A stretch of 64,000 nt of DNA from Nannobrachium achirus (Eukaryota; Chordata; Actinopteri; Myctophiformes; Myctophidae), in NCBI GenBank assembly GCA_963921795.1, contig OY997652.1:60449756-60513755 (forward strand). The letters are read 5' to 3'. The translations under genes were made by a program, and so were the position numbers. Shown here in pieces: positions 21,858-32,208 of the stretch; the first letter of the stretch is position 1, and every line of letters begins with the position of its first letter. The notes beneath the pieces were generated by a model. The model worked only from the letters and a program-made list of their open reading frames with translations. It made no database searches and had not been told where the DNA came from.

Positions 21858-23039
21858 GAATGGAACCAATTCAATTCATACTCTCTCAAGAGTTATTAAT
21901 GGATAAAATAACACAGATGATTTTACTCCGTACAGATTGACTGCACTAATAATCATTAATGTTATTAATACTTATATTTATTAAAGTGTATGTCATTGGC
22001 ATCATTCTATAACTCTGTATGTCAATGTTCTAAGTGTCTGTCTGTCTGTCTGTCTGTCTGTCTGCCTGCCTGCCTGCCTGCCTGCATGCCTGTTGATCCT
22101 ATTGCTTGGATGTTAGACTAGAGCTAGACTAGCTTTTATTTTGAAGTTGTAGACCATGTGATTTGTGACGTGGTCACGTGACATTGATGATGCTGATTTT
22201 GTTTCCTTGACTAGAAAATTGAATAATGGGCCTATTTTCCAGATTTTTTTGTGCACAAATACATTTTTGGCCATTTTTGTGATTTTCTTATTTGGGTTTT
22301 CTCAATTTTTCAATTCTGAACGAAAATTGGAAAAATAGCCAATTACTGTTTCTTTTTATTCAAATTGAATATCCCAATTATACTAAGACAACCTGGCTGT
22401 TTTTGTGATTTTCTGATTTGCGTTTTCACAATTTTTAAATTCTAAACGAAAATTGAAAAAATTGCAAATTTTGTTTATTTGATTCTAATTGAATACCCCA
22501 ATTATACTAAGATCCCCCGGTCATGGGATCTTAGTATAATTTGTGTTATTCAATTTGAATTTAAAAATTGAAAAAGGGGCAAAATGTGATTATTTTGAAT
22601 TTTTTGGGAGGACAGAAATCACAAAAATGGATTTTTCTATTTTGGATTTAAATTGAATTATCCAATTATACTAAGATCCCCTGACCGACGAATCACACAT
22701 TTAAAAAATTTAAGCATTTTCCTGATTTTTTTGCAAGCTAGAAAATTGGAAAAATTGGTCCATTTTTTGATATTCGTAATGTGGTAAAAAAATGAAAAAT
22801 ACCTTTTTTAAAGATGTTTTTCCTTTGTCGGTTCCAAATCAAATAATGACAAATATGAATCACACATTTAAAAAATTGAAGCATTTTCCTGATTTTTTTG
22901 CAAGCTAGAAAATTGGAAAAATGAACCAATATTTGATTTTATGTGGAGCTAGAAAATTAGAAAATTGAGAGAAAAATGATTTTTTAAAATTGAATTCCTA
23001 TTGAAAATCTAACGATACTTTAGTACCCTGACCATAACT

Positions 23040-23600
23040 CACCTCAGACACCTGTCTTGCAGTTGTGCTGGGAGTGCTGAATAGCCTTACAGAAGAAGGA
23101 CCTCTCTAGCCAATAGGTGTCCAAATAATTGCCTGTTTAATTTGTCCAAACTAGTGTCACACCAAATGATTTTGGTTTGGGGACAAAATGTTTTTGATCA
23201 GAAATGACTGAAAACATTATGCTTTGACTTTGAAAAGATATAGGCTCACAAATAGACATTTTTTTTAGCCTAAATTCATTTTCAAATGATTTTTAGCAAT
23301 TATTTTTCTTAGTTTTATTCAAGTTCCCACTTTGAGAAACAAGGTCAGGACAGTCACACCATATGAGTTTTGCCATGTTTGGTTGAAAATTCTGAAGAAA
23401 TGAGGAATGAAATGTTTTAATCTTGAGTAAGTTCACATAAAGCTTAATGTCCTGCACAATATTCAGAAGGTTTTTGACAAATATATTTTTTATTTATACA
23501 TGTTTGACACCGAGGACAGCGAAAACGTTACGTCACGTCACCCACCCCATATGGTAGGCTACTATAGGCTATAGGCTATTAATGTATTAATGAAAATACA
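23040..23600. mobile_element. Right half of the motif-rich locus interrupted by the giant element
   Basis: Continues the locus of 8450-10366 after the second ATAACT. TGTCACACCAAATGATTTTG is at 23155 and GTCACACCATATGAG at 23354. GTTACGTCACGTCACCCACC near 23527 may be the outer end. Confidence 0.4.
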
Positions 23601-23935
23601 CTTTGTGTGTATCTACACCAGGGGTCTTCAACAGGGGGTCCGGGACCCCATAGGGGGAGGCACCAGATCTATGTGTGATGGGACCATTCTTTTAGAATAA
23701 ATTAACAACCCTCTCATCCCTTTTCTGAGGAGAACTTTAGCCAAAAATAGCAGATCTACAAGCTTGTAGATCTGCTATTTTTGGCAAATAGGTTTGGTGT
23801 AGAGGTAAAAATAAGAGTGGACAAAGTATAGAGTAAAGGTCAAATTTACTAAGTAAATGATCAAGGACATAAGGAGTAAAATGACTGAAAAATATAAAAT
23901 AAAAAATAAACGTCCCAAAAAGCGCAGTTTTCAAA
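23600..23935. other. Element-end fragment, then AT-rich sequence
   Basis: 23620-23670 has CAGGGGTCTTCAACAGGGGG followed by TCCGGGACCCC, like the words inside the long-TIR element at 170-220. The rest, apart from H3, holds nothing recognised. Confidence 0.5.
23740..23785. repeat. Hairpin family copy H3: perfect 46 bp palindrome
   Basis: GCCAAAAATAGCAGATCTAC continues to the centre CAAG|CTTG and its exact complement follows, with no loop. It is the core of the family with the inner CTCACAAC part missing. Confidence 0.9.
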
Positions 23936-23939
23936 CTCT

Positions 23940-24541
23940 AATGGGCGCTGGACAGCAGGCGGCTCTCCATGTCGGCATTTTTGACCCACGCACGTGTTCG
24001 GGGACACCTCTTCCACACCACACTCTACGCTAAGCATTGCTGCAACCGCTGCAGGCCGTCCAGTGCAGCCAGGCGCTCAAAAAGGCCTCAAAATGCGCAA
24101 TTTTTCGACTAGTGGGCGCTAGAGAGCAGGCGGCTCTTCGTGTCGGCACTTTGGACCCACGCATGCGTTCGGGGAGATCTCCTCTTCCACACTACACTCT
24201 CCGCGTTAGCGGGAGAGGCGTTATTGCAACTGCTGCTGGCCGTCCAGTGCGGCCAGGTGCTCAAAACGACCTCAAAAGGCGCCATTTTCAGACTCTTAAT
24301 AGGCACTGGACAGCAGGCGGCTCTCCGTGTCGGCATTTTTGACCCATGCACGTGTTCGGGGACACCTCCTCTTACACACCACACTCTCCGCTAAGCGGGA
24401 GAGGCGGCATTGCAAGTGCTGCTGGCCGTCCAGGTCCAGGCGCTCAAAACCGCTTCAAAAGGCGCCATTTTCAGACTAGTAGGCCCTGGAGAGCAGGTGG
24501 TCTTCGTGTCGGCACTTTGGACCCACACGCGTTCGGGGAGA

Positions 24542-24542
<1 letters not shown>
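23940..24542 (+). repeat. GC-rich ~185 bp satellite, about 3.3 units
   Basis: Each unit has GGACAGCAGGCGGCTCT, CGTGTCGGCA, TTCGGGGA, CTTCCACACCACACTCTCCG, GGGAGAGGCG and GGCCGTCCAGTGC. Unit spacing here is about 180-190. Several CpG sites are kept. Confidence 0.85.

Positions 24543-24594
<52 letters not shown>
24543..24594. repeat. (GT)n microsatellite
   Basis: About 26 GT units ending the plus-oriented satellite block. Confidence 0.95.
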
Positions 24595-24596
<2 letters not shown>

Positions 24597-24892
24597 GCAT
24601 TCAAAAGAAAAATCATAACACATTATAAACCATTCTATGACTTACTGTATATGGTAAAGGATAAATGCAGTAACACTGTGTAATTACTGTTATAAGCATT
24701 CATGAGTGCTCATAATGCATTCATAATACATTATGAACCATGTTACATTATCTGGTTAACATATACTCTTATCAGCTTGTCAACACTATACTATATACTG
24801 CTTGTTATAACAAAGTACAATTAATATCATGCAGAATTCAGTTCAACCTTTTGGTCCACAACAATATTTTCTGCTGTTCATGTGGCCCCATA
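24595..24892. other. AT-rich spacer between opposite satellite blocks
   Basis: About 300 bases without satellite units; ATAACACATTATAAACCATT and ATAATACATTATGAACCATG are related words. No gene seen. Confidence 0.5.
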
Positions 24893-26475
24893 GAACCTTT
24901 TGAAGCGGTTTTGAGCGCCTGGCCGCACTGGACGGCCAGCAGCAGTTGCGATGCCGCCTCTCCCACTTAGCGGAGAGTGTGGTTTGGAAGAGGAGATCTC
25001 CCCGAACGCGTGTGTGGGTCCAAAGTGCCGACACGAAGACCCGTCTGCTCTCCAGTGCCCACTAGAGTCTGAAAATGGCGCCTTTTGAGGCCGCTTTGAG
25101 CGCCTGGCCGCACTGGACGGCCAGCAGCACTTGCAATGCCACCTCTCCCGCTTAGTGGAGAGTGTGGTGTGGAAGAGGAGATCTCCCCGAACGCGTGCGT
25201 GGGTCCAAAGTGCCGACACGAGGACCCGCCTGCTCTGAAAATGGCACCTTCTGAAGCATTTTTGAGGACCTGGCTGCACTGGACGGCCTGCAGCAGTAGC
25301 AATGCTGCCTCTCCTGCTAAGCGGAGAGTGTGGTGTGACAGAGGAGGTCTCCCTGAACGTGTGCATGGGTCAGAAGTGCCGACACGAAGAGCCGCCTGCT
25401 CTCCAGTGTCCACTAAATTCTGAAAATGGCGCCTTTCTAGGCCTTTTTGAGCGCCTGGCTGCACTGGGCGGCCTGCAGTAGTTGCAATGCCACCTCTCCC
25501 ACTTAGCGGAGAGTGGTGTGACAGAGGAGGTCTCCCTGAACGTGTGCATAGGTCAAAAGTGCCGACACGAAGAGCCGCCTGCTCTCCAGTGCCCACTAAA
25601 GTCTGAAAATGGGGCCTTGTGAGGCATTTTTGAGCGCCTGGCTGCACTGGACGGCCTGCAGTAATTGCAATGCCACCCCTCCCGCTTAGCGGAGAGTGTG
25701 GTGTGGCAGAGGAGGTCTCCCTGAAGGCGTGCGTGTGTCCAAAGTGCCGACACGTAGAGCCGCCTGCTCTCCAGTGCCCACTAGAGTCCGAAAATGGCGC
25801 CTTTGAGGCATTTTTGAGCGCCTGGCTGCACTGGACGGCCTGCAGTAGTTGCAATGCCGCCTCTCCCGCTTAGCGGAGAGTGTGGTGTGGCAGAGGAGGT
25901 CTCCCTGAACGTGTGCATGGGTCAAAAGTGCCGACGTGAAGAGCCGCCTGCCGTCCAGCACCCACTAGATTCAGAAAATGGCGCCTTTCTAGGCCTTTTT
26001 GAGCACCTGGCTGCACTGGGCGGCCTGCAGTAGTTGCAATGCCACCTCTCCCACTTAGCGGAGAGTGTGGTGTGACAGAGGAGGTCTCCCTGAACGTGTG
26101 CATGGGTCAAAAGTGCCGACACGAAGAGCCGCCTGCTCTACAGTGCCCACTAAAGTCTGAAAATGGTGCCTTTTGCGGCATTTTTGAGCGCCTGGCTGCA
26201 CTGGATGGCCTGCAGTAATTGAAATGCCGCCTCTCCCGCTTAGCGGAGAGTGTGGTGTGGTAGAGGAGGTCTCCCTGAATGCGTGCATGGGTCAAAAGTG
26301 CCGACACGAAGAGCCGCCTGCCGTCCAGCACCCACTAGATTCAGAAAATGGCTTTTTGAGCACCTGGCTGCACTGGACGGCCTGCAGTAGTAGTCTGGTG
26401 TGACAGAGGAGGTCTCCCTGAACGCGTGCATGGGTCCGAAGTGCCGACATGAAGAGTTGTCTCCTGTCCAGTGTC
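24893..26475 (-). repeat. GC-rich 185 bp satellite, about 8.6 units, opposite orientation
   Basis: The landmark CTTAG-GGAGAGTGTGG falls at 24966, 25151, 25317, 25502, 25685, 25869, 26054 and 26239, giving spacings of 185, 166, 185, 183, 184, 185 and 185. The last unit is cut short. Runs on the minus strand relative to 23940-24542. The 295-codon minus frame at 24967-25854 is a by-product: 185 is not a multiple of three, so successive units are read in different frames. Confidence 0.9.
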
Positions 26476-26825
26476 CAATTTGTAAAGGCTATGCACTCTA
26501 TTGAACATCATTAATCCATTTATATAATTTTGTTGTTATTAAAACTTTTTTATTTTACCCAAAAACATAATTATCATTGTGTATGTTCGTTTAAATGCTT
26601 AATCTATGTTTTGAATGTGCATATCATGTGAAAATGTATCGTTTTTCAAAAATGTTCAATTGGCTGAGGGGTACTCTTATTCTGAAGAGATATCCTTATA
26701 TTCGCCAGTTTCACAGAAGCAGAGAGACCTACAGCCATACCTGCCTCTCACATACACAGAAAGGTAGACGCCTCTTCCGGCTGGGGGGTGCTGGTCTGTG
26801 CCTGCCTCTCTTCAAGAGCTGCGTG
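26476..26825. other. Flank of the satellite block, no gene
   Basis: Starts GTCCAATTTGTAAAGGCTAT. The same word follows the small satellite unit at 27290 and is inverted at 27065. 26510-26700 resembles 27310-27490 (ATAATTATC/GTTGT, TTAAATGCTTAATCTAT, TATTCTGAAGAGAT). Confidence 0.5.
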
Positions 26826-27530
26826 AGCTGAGCAAATATAGAACTTCCGGTGTTAGAGCCGGCACATATAGGACTTCCGGTTTGATTTATTTGCCTTCAA
26901 AATAAAAAGCTCGTAATTAATGCCATTGAAAAACGTTTAATTTGCAGATCATACAGTATGCTCATTAAAAATATAAATTAGGCATTTGAACAAAGTCATA
27001 TAACAAAAAATATGTTTGTGTAAAAACAAAAAATATATCTAAATAGATAAATGCTGTTCACTGGAGTGCATAGCCTTTACAAATTGGACACTGGAGAACA
27101 GACAGCTTTTCGTGTCAGAACTTTTGACACACGCACACGTTCGGGGAGACCTCCTCTGCCACACCACACTGAGGCGGCATTGCAAAATTAGCCGCCTCTC
27201 CCGCTTAGCAGAGGGTGTGGTGTGGTAGAGGAGGTCTCTGTGAATGCTTTGTGTCAAAAGTGCCGACACGAAGAGCTCTCTGTTTTCCAGTGTCCAATTT
27301 GTAAAGGCTATGCACTCCATTGAAGAGCATTTATATATTTGTATATTTCTTTATTTTTACACATAGACATAATTGTCGTTGTATAGCTTCAATTAAATGC
27401 TTAATCTATAGGCTATGTTTAATTTGTATATGATAAATCATATAATCGTTTTTCAATGGCGTTAGGGGTACCGTTATTCTGAAGAGATCGATACCGGAAG
27501 TCTTATATTTGCTGGCACTACATTTGCTCG
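26826..27530. mobile_element. Foldback copy carrying a satellite pair
   Basis: AGCAAATATAGAACTTCCGG at 26830 is answered by CCGGAAGTCTTATATTTGCT ending near 27515. Inside, 27060-27325 is itself an inverted pair of partial satellite units, bounded by GCATAGCCTTTACAAATTGG and its complement. The satellite therefore travels as the core of a foldback element. Confidence 0.55.
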
Positions 27531-27775
27531 CCGAACATAGCCCGAATAGAGCAGGGTGAACGAACAGCGTGTATCAAAACATGATGATACAGACAGTAAA
27601 GGTCAGTGTTATAGGCTACGTTTGCGGTGCACAAGCCTTTGTGTAACTGGCGTTGGACAGTAAAGAGTGACATGCTGTCTGGTTGTGAAAACGGGAGAAA
27701 TCCATGACATTTTAAAGTTTGTTTGTGCGGGCTAATGCTAAGCTATGGAACCTAGAATTATATATATTTGAACCT
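27531..27775. other. Unassigned single-copy stretch
   Basis: No element end or coding frame is clear. It lies between the satellite flank and a LINE tail and upstream of the first zinc-finger-type exon, so it could hold a promoter or 5' exon, but nothing in the sequence proves this. Confidence 0.3.
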
Positions 27776-28088
27776 TAATTGATTGATTTAAGACTTTATT
27801 AGAAGTTTGCATAGGAAAGGGTACAGCTTCATGACGGTACAGTTCACTGGTACAAGGTCAACCAAAATGAGATCCTAGAAAACACTTGGCATATTTGCAC
27901 AGGAAACCATCTAAGTAGGCTATCTCAAATAACATTGAATGACGTATACAGTACTATGCATATAGTCAGAAAAAAAGAAAATAAAACAGTGCAAAAAATA
28001 TAGATATAGGCCTACAGTAAAGAAGGGTCAGTGGGAAGGTAAAACTGGGCTAGGTTTTCTTTTTTTCTTTTTTTACCAGTTACAAGTG
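27776..28088 (-). mobile_element. LINE 3' end, minus strand
   Basis: Starts with ATTGATTGATTTAAGACTTT, the complement of the (TCAA)n tail, and runs through TGACGGTACAGTTCACTGGT, as in the LINE at 6733-7240 inverted. Ends near CTGGGCTAGG; poly-T (28089-28113) follows. Confidence 0.75.
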
Positions 28089-28278
28089 TTTTTTTTTTTT
28101 TTTTTTTTTTTTTCAATTTTAGGGCGATTTTAAATTAATTCATATTAAAGACATTGAAATTAAAAAGAAGAAGAAAGAAATACTATTATTGTTGAAGTTC
28201 TGTTGAGTTTAAGTGTTATTCTTCTTAACAAATCCTGATGATAAACTCTGGTATTCTATTCTATTAGTTTCATTCCAG

Positions 28279-28338
28279 AGTCTGTGGAGTCCAGACTGCA
28301 GGTGAGACAAGAGGAACCTGAACACCAGCCAGAGCTCA
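28279..28338 (+). CDS. Short alpha-type exon of a zinc-finger gene, variant form
   Basis: After the acceptor TTTCATTCCAG, 60 bases code for SVESRLQVRQEEPEHQPEL and end CTCA|GTAAGT. They match the 102 base alpha exons at 34423, 43082, 50068 and 54983 but lack the central 42 bases (the MNSPDSARDISI part), and have no ATG. The phase is the same (two bases, whole codons, one base), so it could splice to a beta exon. It may belong to a gene starting upstream or be an alternative first exon of gene A; the sequence does not decide. Acidic QEEPE motifs of this kind are common in fish KRAB-less zinc-finger proteins; their role is not established. Confidence 0.55.
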
Positions 28339-28552
28339 GTAAGTTGTTTCACTGTCTCTCTCCTCCTTTGCTTTTTTCCAAAGGTGTTTATACCAGGGAT
28401 TTTCAAACTTTTATCTTTTTTTTTTTTTTTTTACTCAGGGCACCCCTGTAAATAACCAGAGTTAGGGCTGAAGTATTCTGTAATTTGTTTTATATCTTAT
28501 GTTTTAGCTCACGTCGTTACATGACGCAAATATGCACATCTTTCTTTTCACA

Positions 28553-29062
28553 ACACCAGACTAGAGGCAGCTCCACAAATCATGTTCAGCCCAGATTTAA
28601 CTCTAAAAAGCTCTAATTCGTTCTCCTGCAGTCTGCTATACCACCAACATGTGGAACGCCCTACCGCATGCCTTAAATGAGAGCAAATCCCTAGACTCTT
28701 TCAAAATAGTTCTGAAAGGTCACCTACAGAAGGCTGCTTTTCTCGAACCTCGTAATAGACTAAGCCCATACCTATACCTCCCCTTTTCCATTGTAGATAG
28801 CTCTTATTTCTCTATTGATAATTCTTCCCTTGTTATTTTTTATGCCTGCTTTTTTCCCCCTTTTGTTACTGATAATTTACCTACTGTGTTCTATCCGTCT
28901 GTCTTTCAATGTTATATGAAAGTAAATGTTCCTGTGTAAATAAGCTGAAAATCTACTAGGATCTTCTTTTAGTTGACCTTGTACCAGTGATTTGTCATGA
29001 AACTGTACTGTTTCTATAAAAAGAAAAAAAAAGAAAATACATTCTTCAATCAATCAATCCAC
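28553..29062 (+). mobile_element. LINE 3' end; lies at the left limit of the duplicated unit
   Basis: Codes YTTNMWNALPHALNESKSLD followed by FKIVLKGHLQKAAFLEP, then a 3' UTR with GTTGACCTTGTACCAGTGAT and a TTCAATCAATCAATCC tail. The paralogue at 46087-46450 aligns from about 28603 onward but not before, so the duplication breakpoint lies inside this LINE. Confidence 0.8.
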
Positions 29063-29204
29063 CTGAGATACGGTAGGGCCTACCGAAACGGAAACTTCTC
29101 TAGTAGGTCACAGAGAAATTTCCGTTTCCATCAGAACTGATTGAAAATATATTTATATTTGACGTTTAACCTTGAACCCCTGCATCCCTATTCTGCGGGG
29201 AAGG

Positions 29205-29292
29205 TTCACCAAAAGTAGCTGATCTACAAGCTCACAACACGTCTCAACGAGACACGTTGTGAGCTTTGTAGATCTGCTATTGTTTTGGTGAA
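29205..29292. repeat. Hairpin family copy H4
   Basis: TTCACCAAAAGTAGCTGATC at the left pairs with GATCTGCTATTGTTTTGGTGAA at the right (one mismatch opposite CTGATC and small bulges). Inner arms CAAGCTCACAACACGTCTC and GAGACACGTTGTGAGCTTTG. Its left flank, CTTGAACCCCTGCATCCCTA, recurs before H9, H10 and at 46540, so the hairpin is part of a slightly larger repeat. Confidence 0.85.
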
Positions 29293-30440
29293 GAGAGTTT
29301 GCTGTAGATGGAAAAAAGAACTCATCAAGTGCAGTGCAGATCAGGTCTGTTTTACAGCATCCAAATGACTGGCATCTAGGCACCCACTTTGGGTAATCCT
29401 GGTTCATAAATTACAGCTGCTAAACTGTGCTATAAACACTCTTTGTCCCTGTAATGTAGCAATGTGTTTATGGAGGAATACCTGAGACACGAGGGCATGA
29501 AGGCAATTCATAGACTGTAAACAAATATGGACGGTGTTATGCCATTGGTTTCTATGCTGCGAAAATTCCACTTTTTTGTCCCTTGTACGGGTCATTGTAG
29601 AAATCAACGTTCACTGGTAGAAATGGTACCATCTCAAATGCTATCGGCTGCCAACGGTCACGTGCAACCGCAGGGATACTTGGGAGAATGTGGTGTTGAG
29701 CTTCCCAAATAAAGCACACGAAGAAGAACCATCACAAGCATATGAGCACAAGCCCCTCCTACAGCATACCCTGCTTTAACATGAAATATAACATAAATTG
29801 GACCATATTTTCACAAAACGCATATCATGGTGATTGAAATGAGGCTTTAAACTAGCGACAGGAACCATGAAGTACCTATGAAAATGTTTATTAAGGTAAG
29901 AACATCGAATGTAAAAGTTTTGGGGGAATAGATTGGAACCAATGGAGAACAGGTTGCTTCTGGTACCAGAAGAGCACAACTAGTGGCCAATCTTTATGTT
30001 CCTTGTTGCTTAATTTTAAATCCTGATGCCTGTCCCCCTGAGGCAATTACTATAGATTTAACACTTACTACTGATCTGATGCCCAAATGGCCTTTCCTCC
30101 GGCGTCATCTTTTGGCCAAACTCTCCACTTGCACACAGGGTGTCTCAAAAATGTAATGGGCAGATTCAGATCATCATGACACTTGATCAGGCGCTTTAAT
30201 GCTTCCTGGACGATTAACCCTAACCTGTTCCAATGACCTACCATCTAGCGCCACCATCAGATAAAAAGTAATGACGTTTCACACAAGGTTGGAGCTGCTC
30301 GATTATGGCATAAATTATCTAAACTACTTTTGTTTTATATGATTATTTACTCCTTGAAACCAAAGTGTTGACAAACAGATGCTTTGGTTTTACCTTTTTT
30401 TCTTCAGAACTAAATATCTCACAGCTGAGATGGATACAGT
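29293..30440. other. Duplicated non-coding segment of the zinc-finger unit
   Basis: Matches 48314-49125 plus 49455-49680 at high identity. It contains AATGGTACCATCTCAAATGC and GGTCACGTG, and the frames here are not kept between copies. It may include the promoter and 5' leader of gene A, but I see no firm signal. The insertion at 49131-49454 is absent here. Confidence 0.5.
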
Positions 30441-30755
30441 ATGAGATCTATTACGATACAACATGATATTACACTAATCTATTATTGTGTATTCTAGTTA
30501 TCCTAGTAATACATTAATACTTATATAGTGTATTATAATCACAGTTATAATCCATTTTAGTGTATTATAATTAGGATAGTTGTAATATAAATTTATATTG
30601 TATTATAATCACAGTTAAAATGGTCAATTTGTTTCTTACCAATAGGGGTACTTTTGTGTAATGTAAAATGTAGATAATGTTAAGTGGTATGTGTGTAAGT
30701 GTCGTGTAGTGTGGTGCTAAAGCTGCAGTCGAAAAGGGGCTTTACTTGCAATGTA
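30440..30755. mobile_element. Detached fragment of the giant element's arm
   Basis: Matches 19950-20230 joined directly to 21367-21400: TATAATCACAGTTATAATCC, GGTCAATTTGTTTCTTACC, GGGTACTTTTGTGTAATG, then GTGGTGCTAAAGCTGCAGT. It lacks the hAT-like insertion, so it preserves the unoccupied order and shows that the arm sequence is dispersed. Confidence 0.7.
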
Positions 30756-30879
30756 ATGCTTACTTGCAATGCTTCCTCTGTTTCACATAATTTCTAAAAC
30801 AAATGATACGTCAAACGACCAACTTCCGTAATCCAGAAGTTGGTCTTTTACTAAGTCTATACAACCTTATAGTAAGTAG

Positions 30880-31378
30880 TAGTAAGTAAACTTTATTTAT
30901 ATAGCACCTTTCGAAACAAGGTTACAGAGTGCTTTACAGTATACACAATATAAACATTAACAAGTAACAGGGTAAAAATGTGAACAAGAATAAAAATACA
31001 GAAACCCAGGAAAAAGTGCAATGACCTGAACAATAAGGCCAGTAAAAATATCATGAAGTAAAATTAATTTGAAACAGATGTGTTTTCAGCATATGTTTAA
31101 AACTGTCGACTGACAGTAGTTTTTAATGGCAAAGGTAAGGTGTTCCACAAAGTAGGAGTCACCACTGCGAAGGCCTGATCTCCCTTCGTCTTAAGATTGG
31201 ACACAGGGACTTCCAGGAGGCACTTGTTAGAGGATCTAAGTAAGCGATCCTCTAAGAGAGGGTTTAGGAGGCAATAGGTCAATAATGTAAAGCAGGTCCA
31301 GCCCATGCAACGCTTTATGTGTTATCAAAAGTATTTTAAAATCTATTCTAGCTTTTAATAGGTAGCCAGTGAAGTGAG
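30880..31378 (-). mobile_element. L2-type LINE 3' fragment, minus strand
   Basis: Minus-strand translation gives CLLEVPVSNLKTKGDQAFAV and VVTPTLWNTLPLPLKTTVS, the end of an L2-like ORF2. The 3' side ends in ACTTTATTTATATAGCACCT and a TAGTAAG tandem tail. The paralogous site at about 49863 is unoccupied (CCTTATAGTAATATATACTT). Confidence 0.7.
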
Positions 31379-31526
31379 GCTACTTGGTAGAAGGGTAGGG
31401 GGTATATCTTTTGGTGGGGTGGGATGGACATATAAGAAAGTATGGCTGCAGAAACATTACAAGCAAAGCAGATGGTCTACTTTCATCTCATTCACTTTAG
31501 TTTAGATCATTATTTGCTTATTCTTA

Positions 31527-31947
31527 TGTGATGGTCTGGCTCCAGGACCACCACAAAAAAGGGGAGACGACACAGAGGTCAAATGCAAAAGATTGTGTTT
31601 TTATTTACAAAATGAATTAATTAAAGCAATTAAGGCAAAAACGGTTTCCAAAAATGAACAGGCAGGGAAACTAACTGCCCATCATTTAACTCAAACTAAA
31701 GGTTAACGTAACATAACAATAACTGAGCAGCTGCTCTGAGGTGGCCTGCCGCTCCAGCGGCCTGGAGAGGACTGAGGAGAGAAAGAAGGTTAGTCAGGCA
31801 GGTCTTTTATAGTGTTTGGGGGCGGCACTGGCCAGGTGTCTCCCCTCAGCTGATTGCCTCACGACTCCACCCTCCAATCCAGCACTGCAACAGAATAGTT
31901 AAAGGCACACACTCACATAACCTTATCAGGCCATAGGGGCCGTCACA
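31527..31947. repeat. LTR of the Gypsy-type fossil (left copy)
   Basis: 421 bp, TGTGA...TCACA ends, ~99 per cent identical to 33941-34361. Confidence 0.9.
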
Positions 31948-32208
31948 CTCCCCCCCTTCAAAACAGGGTCCCACAGGGAACCCTGGCCTAACTCGTGCCA
32001 CCAATAACCACATATTAACTACCATAACTGTGTACATAATTAAGTATACATGGGCCCCACTAAAACTAACCCCCCCAGCTCAATTCTCCATTCAGCTTCT
32101 GCCCCACCCTCTCTCAGCAACTGGTACCTTGGAGCCTTTAAGAGAAAGGTTAAGGCATACACAAAACAGATTTTGAATACAGAGTTAATCTAAGGGGCAC
32201 TAAGTAAA

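Larger units (their letters stand above)
10367..23033. mobile_element. Giant 12.67 kb inverted-repeat (foldback) element with nested insertions
   Basis: The two ends are reverse complements: GGTCAGGGTACTAAAGTATC at 10367 and its complement ending at 23033. Both are flanked by ATAACT (10361-10366 and 23034-23039), a 6 bp target duplication. Arm pairs are 10367-10711 with 22682-23033, 13747-14925 with about 21486-22686, 15352-15465 with about 21367-21478, and 15466-16111 with 19576-20230. Removing insertions found in one arm only (3.04 kb palindrome, 419 bp element, 1.13 kb hAT-like) leaves matching arms of about 2.35 kb that differ at only a few per cent of sites by eye. The 3.46 kb spacer (16112-19575) has no transposase. 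Long arms and a 6 bp duplication are unusual; the superfamily is not identified. Confidence 0.75.

Noticed and set aside
10367-23033. Giant element as a Polinton/Maverick
   Set aside because: A 6 bp duplication and long inverted ends are shared with that group, but no polymerase, integrase or capsid-type coding sequence is visible and the tips are not of the usual form.
24967-25854. 295-codon minus-strand open frame
   Set aside because: It lies in the 185 bp satellite. Because the unit is not a multiple of three, successive units are read in different frames; openness reflects GC-rich, stop-poor sequence.
29400-29720. Host protein-coding exon
   Set aside because: The frames are not kept between this copy and its paralogue at 48480-48790; more likely non-coding.
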